Assembly (NCBI GenBank): GCA_033763975.1
Contig: JANRJM010000016.1
Span: forward strand, 1-64,000
Length of the DNA stretch: 64,000 bases
Source of the DNA: Planctomycetota bacterium
GTDB lineage: Bacteria > Planctomycetota > Phycisphaerae > Phycisphaerales > UBA1924
Direction: 5' to 3'
Shown here: positions 61,245 to 64,000 of the stretch, in pieces
How positions within the stretch are numbered: the stretch's first letter is position 1
How the letters are laid out: each line of letters starts with the position of its first letter
Program-made: the position numbers and the translations under genes
The notes under the pieces: model-generated
What the model was told of the DNA's origin: nothing
What the model saw: only the letters and a program-made list of their open reading frames with translations
Database searches by the model: none

Positions 61245-61448
61245 ATGAAGGGCAAGGACGTGCACGGGATGAAGGACGAGGAGCTGTCGCTGGAGGCCCG
61301 GAACCTGCGGGTGAAGCTCTTCGACCTGCGCTCGCAGTCGGTGACGGAGAAGGTGGAGGACACGTCGCAGTTCGGGAAGATCCGCAAGGACGTCGCCCGG
61401 CTGCTGACGGAACAGCGGGCGCGTCGGGGAGCGAAGCAGAACGGGTAA
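61245..61448 (+). CDS. rpmC: 50S ribosomal protein L29
   Basis: A 67-residue helical protein: MKDEELSLEARNLRVKLFDLRSQ, then IRKDVARLLTEQRARRG. It normally begins near MKGKDVHG, as here. Confidence 0.93.
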   Translation: MKGKDVHGMKDEELSLEARNLRVKLFDLRSQSVTEKVEDTSQFGKIRKDVARLLTEQRARRGAKQNG

Positions 61449-61486
61449 AGGTGCGCGGGCACCGGTGACGCAGGGGAACACAGGCG

Positions 61487-61828
61487 ATGGCGGACGCGAG
61501 CAACAGGGCGGGCGAGGGCGTGGAGTCGCTCACGGGCACCAAGATCGGGGTGGTGGACTCCGACGCGCGGGCGAAGACGCGGCGCGTGGTGCTGAGCTAC
61601 ATGGCGCAGCACCCCAAGTACGGGAAGTACGTCCGCCGGCGCACGATCCTGCACGTCCACGACGAGGCGAACGAGTCGCACGTGGGCGACGTGGTGGAGG
61701 TGGCGCCGTGCCGCCCCATCAGCAAGACCAAGTCGTGGCGCCTCGTGCGGGTGGTCGAGCGTCGCTCGGCGGAGGCGGCGGCGATGAAGAGCGTGAAGGA
61801 ACTCCAGGGGCCGGTCGTACAGGGATGA
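61487..61828 (+). CDS. rpsQ: 30S ribosomal protein S17
   Basis: A 113-residue protein. After about 18 extra residues comes TKIGVVDSDARAKTRRVVLSYMAQHPKYGKYVRRRTILHVHDEAN, SHVGDVVEVAPCRPISKTKSWRLVRVVE. The N-terminal and C-terminal extensions are small. Confidence 0.94.
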   Translation: MADASNRAGEGVESLTGTKIGVVDSDARAKTRRVVLSYMAQHPKYGKYVRRRTILHVHDEANESHVGDVVEVAPCRPISKTKSWRLVRVVERRSAEAAAMKSVKELQGPVVQG

Positions 61829-61859
61829 CCGCGCGGGATCGCGCGTCGGACGGTGAACC

Positions 61860-62246
61860 ATGCTGCAGCAAGAAACACGGTGCGAGGTGGCGGACAACAG
61901 CGGCGCGAAGATCGCGTACGTCATCCGCGTGTACGGCAGCTCGACGGCGAGCGGGAAGTTCACGCGTCGGACGGCGGCGGTGGGCGACCGGGTGTTCGTC
62001 TCGATCAAGCGGGCGCTTCCCGGGGCGGACGTGAAGCCCGGGGACAAGTCCAAGGCGGTGGTGGTGCGGACGACGAAGGCGACCCGCCGGGCGGACGGGA
62101 GCTACGTGAAGTTCGACAGCAACGCCGTGGTGCTGATCCAGGACGACGGGAACCCCAAGGGCACGCGCATCTTCGGGCCCGTGGCGCGCGAGCTGCGGGA
62201 CAAGAACTACATGAAGATCGTTTCGCTCGCGTCGGAAGTGATCTGA
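61860..62246 (+). CDS. rplN: 50S ribosomal protein L14
   Basis: A 128-residue protein, [28 protein letters not shown], then [43 protein letters not shown]. About six residues longer than E. coli. Confidence 0.96.
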   Translation: MLQQETRCEVADNSGAKIAYVIRVYGSSTASGKFTRRTAAVGDRVFVSIKRALPGADVKPGDKSKAVVVRTTKATRRADGSYVKFDSNAVVLIQDDGNPKGTRIFGPVARELRDKNYMKIVSLASEVI

Positions 62247-62260
62247 AAGGACCGAGAGTC

Positions 62261-62602
62261 ATGCCAGCGCACGTGAAGAAGGGCGACACCGTGATGATCA
62301 CCTCCGGCGACCTCAAGGGTCAGATCGGGGAGATCCTGCGCGTGATGCCCGACAAGCAGCAGGTGGTGGTGAAGGGGCTGAACCTGGTGACCAAGAACCT
62401 GCGCCCGACGCAGGCGAACCCCAAGGGCGGGGTGATCACCAAGGAGGCGCCGCTGCACATGAGCAAGGTCTCGCCGGTGGTGGACGGGCGGGCGGTGCGG
62501 GTGGGCTTCCGCACCGAGAAGGACGGGAGCAAGGTGCGCGTGGCGCGTCACGCCGGCAAGGACATCAAGGTGTTGTCCACGCTGCGGGGGCCCCGGGGCT
62601 GA
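62261..62602 (+). CDS. rplX: 50S ribosomal protein L24
   Basis: A 113-residue protein, KKGDTVMITSGDLKGQIGEILRVMPDKQQVVVKGLNLVTKNLRPTQANPKGGVITKEAPLHMSKV, with the KOW motif at the start. 14 nt after rplN. Confidence 0.95.
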   Translation: MPAHVKKGDTVMITSGDLKGQIGEILRVMPDKQQVVVKGLNLVTKNLRPTQANPKGGVITKEAPLHMSKVSPVVDGRAVRVGFRTEKDGSKVRVARHAGKDIKVLSTLRGPRG

Positions 62603-62657
62603 GTGAGCACGGACAGGACGGGCGCCCGCGGCGCCACAACGGACAGCGAGCACGATC

Positions 62658-63392
62658 ATGGCGAAAGAGACCGACAAGCAGGCACAGGGCGGCGAGGGCA
62701 AGAAGGGGCCCCCTCCGGGGAAGGGCCCGCAGGGCAAGGGGGCGCCCGGGCGCGCCGCGGGCGGGAAGAAGCCCGGCCCCGCGAAGCACGAGGCGCACGA
62801 CGCGCCCGAGGACACCGGCCCGCGCGTGCCCGCACGCCTGAAGGTGGCCTTCGAGGAGAAGGTCCGCCCGGCGTTCGCCGAGAAGTTCGCCGAGACGAAC
62901 CGGATGGCCCAGCCCCGCCTCGAGAAGATCGTGCTGAACGTGAACATGGGGCGCCACCTGGAAGGGACGAAGATCCCCCCGCACATCCGGGCGCAGGTGA
63001 TCGACACGCTGACGCGGGTGACGGGGCAGAAGCCGGTGGTGGTGAAGGCGCGCAAGAGCGTGTCGAACTTCAAGCTCCGCGCGGGGTTCGAGGCGTCGGC
63101 GATGGTGACGATCCGGCGCGACCGGATGTGGCACTTCCTGGACCGGCTGATCAACCTGGCGACGCCCCGCATCAAGGACTTCCGGGGGCTGAACGACAAG
63201 GCGTTCGACCGGCAGGGCAACTACTCGATGGGTCTGACGGAGCAGGGGGTGTTCCCCGAGATCAACATGGCCGAGGCGCAGTTCACGCACGGGATGCACA
63301 TCAACATGTGCTTCCGGAACAGCACCCCGGAGCGGTCGCGCTTCGTGCTGGAGCAGTTGGGCATGCCGTTCCGCAAGCCGGAGCAGCGGTAA
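62658..63392 (+). CDS. rplE: 50S ribosomal protein L5 with N-terminal Gly/Lys/Pro extension
   Basis: A 244-residue protein. The L5 body starts about residue 57 (VPARLKVAFEEKVRPAFAEKF) and has QPRLEKIVLNVNMG, TGQKPVVVKARKSVSNFKLRAG and MGLTEQGVFPEI. Residues 1-55 are low-complexity (GKKGPPPGKGPQGKGAPGR) and Lys/Gly/Pro-rich, not found in the usual 180-residue L5. Confidence 0.94.
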   Translation: MAKETDKQAQGGEGKKGPPPGKGPQGKGAPGRAAGGKKPGPAKHEAHDAPEDTGPRVPARLKVAFEEKVRPAFAEKFAETNRMAQPRLEKIVLNVNMGRHLEGTKIPPHIRAQVIDTLTRVTGQKPVVVKARKSVSNFKLRAGFEASAMVTIRRDRMWHFLDRLINLATPRIKDFRGLNDKAFDRQGNYSMGLTEQGVFPEINMAEAQFTHGMHINMCFRNSTPERSRFVLEQLGMPFRKPEQR

Positions 63393-63437
63393 GGGAAACG
63401 CGGCGTCGCGTGGGCGACGGCCGGGGAGACACGGGCA

Positions 63438-63623
63438 ATGGCGACCAAGGCGCAAGTAGCCAAGTCGAATCGCAAGCCGAAGTTCAGCACACGCGTGGTG
63501 CGTCGGTGCGAGCTGACGGGGCGGGCGCGGGGCGTGTACCGCAAGTTCCGCATCAGCCGCATCATGCTGCGGAAGTTGGCGCTCGAGGGCAAGATTCCGG
63601 GGATGCGCAAGGCGAGCTGGTGA
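63438..63623 (+). CDS. rpsN: 30S ribosomal protein S14, short type without full zinc ligands
   Basis: A 61-residue protein, [46 protein letters not shown]. The length is of the short zinc type, but only one of the four zinc Cys remains (CELTG; the second pair reads SRIM), so it should not bind zinc. Confidence 0.93.
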   Translation: MATKAQVAKSNRKPKFSTRVVRRCELTGRARGVYRKFRISRIMLRKLALEGKIPGMRKASW

Positions 63624-63659
63624 AGACGGGGCGCCGCCCCGCTCGAGGGAAGGACGACG

Positions 63660-64000
63660 ATGGCTATCGGTGATCCAATCGCGGACATGCTGACGCGGAT
63701 CCGCAACGCCGTGCGGAACCGGGCGAAGACGGTGAACTGCGTGAACTCGAAGGTGTGCCGCGGCATCGCCGGGGTGCTTCGCGACGAGGGGTTCGTCGAG
63801 TCGTTCGACGTGGTGGAGGACGGGCGGCAGGGCCTGATCCGCATCCGCCTGCGCTACGGGCCCGGGGGCGAGGCGGTGCTGCACCGCCTGACGCGGGTGA
63901 GCAAGACGGGGCGTCGGGTGTACCGGGGCGTGGAGGAGATCCCGCGTCCGCTGCAGGGGCTGGGCATCGCGGTGGTGTCCACGAGCAAGGGCGTGATCAG
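63660..64000 (+). CDS. rpsH: 30S ribosomal protein S8 (partial, runs off the window end)
   Basis: The first 113 residues are present: MAIGDPIADMLTRIRNAVRNRAKTVNCVNSKVCRGIAGVLRDEGFVESF, RIRLRYGPGG, and near the end PLQGLGIAVVSTSKGVI. Typical S8. The stop codon lies outside the window. Confidence 0.95.
   Translation, partial: MAIGDPIADMLTRIRNAVRNRAKTVNCVNSKVCRGIAGVLRDEGFVESFDVVEDGRQGLIRIRLRYGPGGEAVLHRLTRVSKTGRRVYRGVEEIPRPLQGLGIAVVSTSKGVI

Overview
The window is very GC-rich bacterial DNA that reads as a member of the Planctomycetota, most likely class Phycisphaerae (order Phycisphaerales). This is inferred from a combination of signatures: secreted proteins ending in a twin EF-hand (dockerin-like) motif of the form DFNxDGNVDQDD, an N-terminal LEPR-XLL-like motif (FEALERRVVLDG), a pseudopilin with the H-X9-DG tail, GYF_2/DUF4190 membrane proteins, a Ser/Thr kinase-TPR protein and an aroD-aroE fusion. 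No phage, plasmid, transposase or CRISPR sequence was seen. It looks like ordinary chromosome with one small lower-GC islet near 36.0-36.6 kb.

Layout. 0-2.7 kb: tail of a glycine-rich protein, a FUN14 protein, rpsT, a CPBP protease, a small hypothetical gene and tRNA-Glu(CTC). 2.8-7.6 kb: a six-PAS histidine kinase followed by two overlapping stand-alone receivers, then a tiny membrane protein. 7.7-11.1 kb: a three-gene phosphonate operon (MFS importer, FAD-dependent oxidoreductase, phosphonoacetaldehyde hydrolase). 11-17.3 kb: two secreted dockerin-like proteins and a pseudopilin. 17.3-19.6 kb: a class III aminotransferase-like enzyme resembling the hydroxy-aminoethylphosphonate lyase family, which would feed the same hydrolase, and a BtpA protein. 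19.6-26 kb: FHA protein, cardiolipin synthase, gap, an oxidoreductase, RNase P RNA (rnpB) and a large helical protein. 26-36 kb: kinase-TPR, methyltransferase, ABC exporter, prfA, two GYF_2 proteins and an HI0933-type flavoprotein. 36-48.7 kb: islet, aroDE, a FabZ/ACP/FabZ operon diverging from recO, an M16 protease, a LEPR-XLL protein, ThiD2-ThiE, a 6-phosphogluconolactonase-like protein, an Rlu pseudouridine synthase, hemW, FHA and zinc-ribbon proteins. 48.7-55.3 kb: purA-uppS-cdsA, a coiled-coil zinc-ribbon protein, ruvB and a secreted protein. 55.5-64 kb: the S10-spc ribosomal operon (S10, L3, L4, L23, L2, S19, L22, S3, L16, L29, S17, L14, L24, L5, S14, S8 cut by the window end).

How the genes work together. 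The phosphonate genes form one route: uptake, oxidative or lyase conversion of an aminoethylphosphonate to phosphonoacetaldehyde, and cleavage to acetaldehyde plus phosphate. A PhnW transaminase is not in the window. Most other operons are housekeeping.

A window-wide pattern stands out. Fifteen genes that begin a transcription unit have a -10-like hexamer (TACGCT, TAGACT, TACCCT, TATCCT and similar) ending only 5-8 nt before the start codon, with no room for a Shine-Dalgarno site, which suggests leaderless mRNAs. The same TACGCT box sits behind a good -35 box at the S10 operon. Other points of interest are an XRE-like helix-turn-helix fused to ribosomal protein L22, short tandem repeats in several spacers of the ribosomal operon, a terminator-containing gap between L3 and L4, and a nested domain insertion in a giant secreted protein. 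Functional calls rest on recognisable motifs in the translated sequence; no database search was run.
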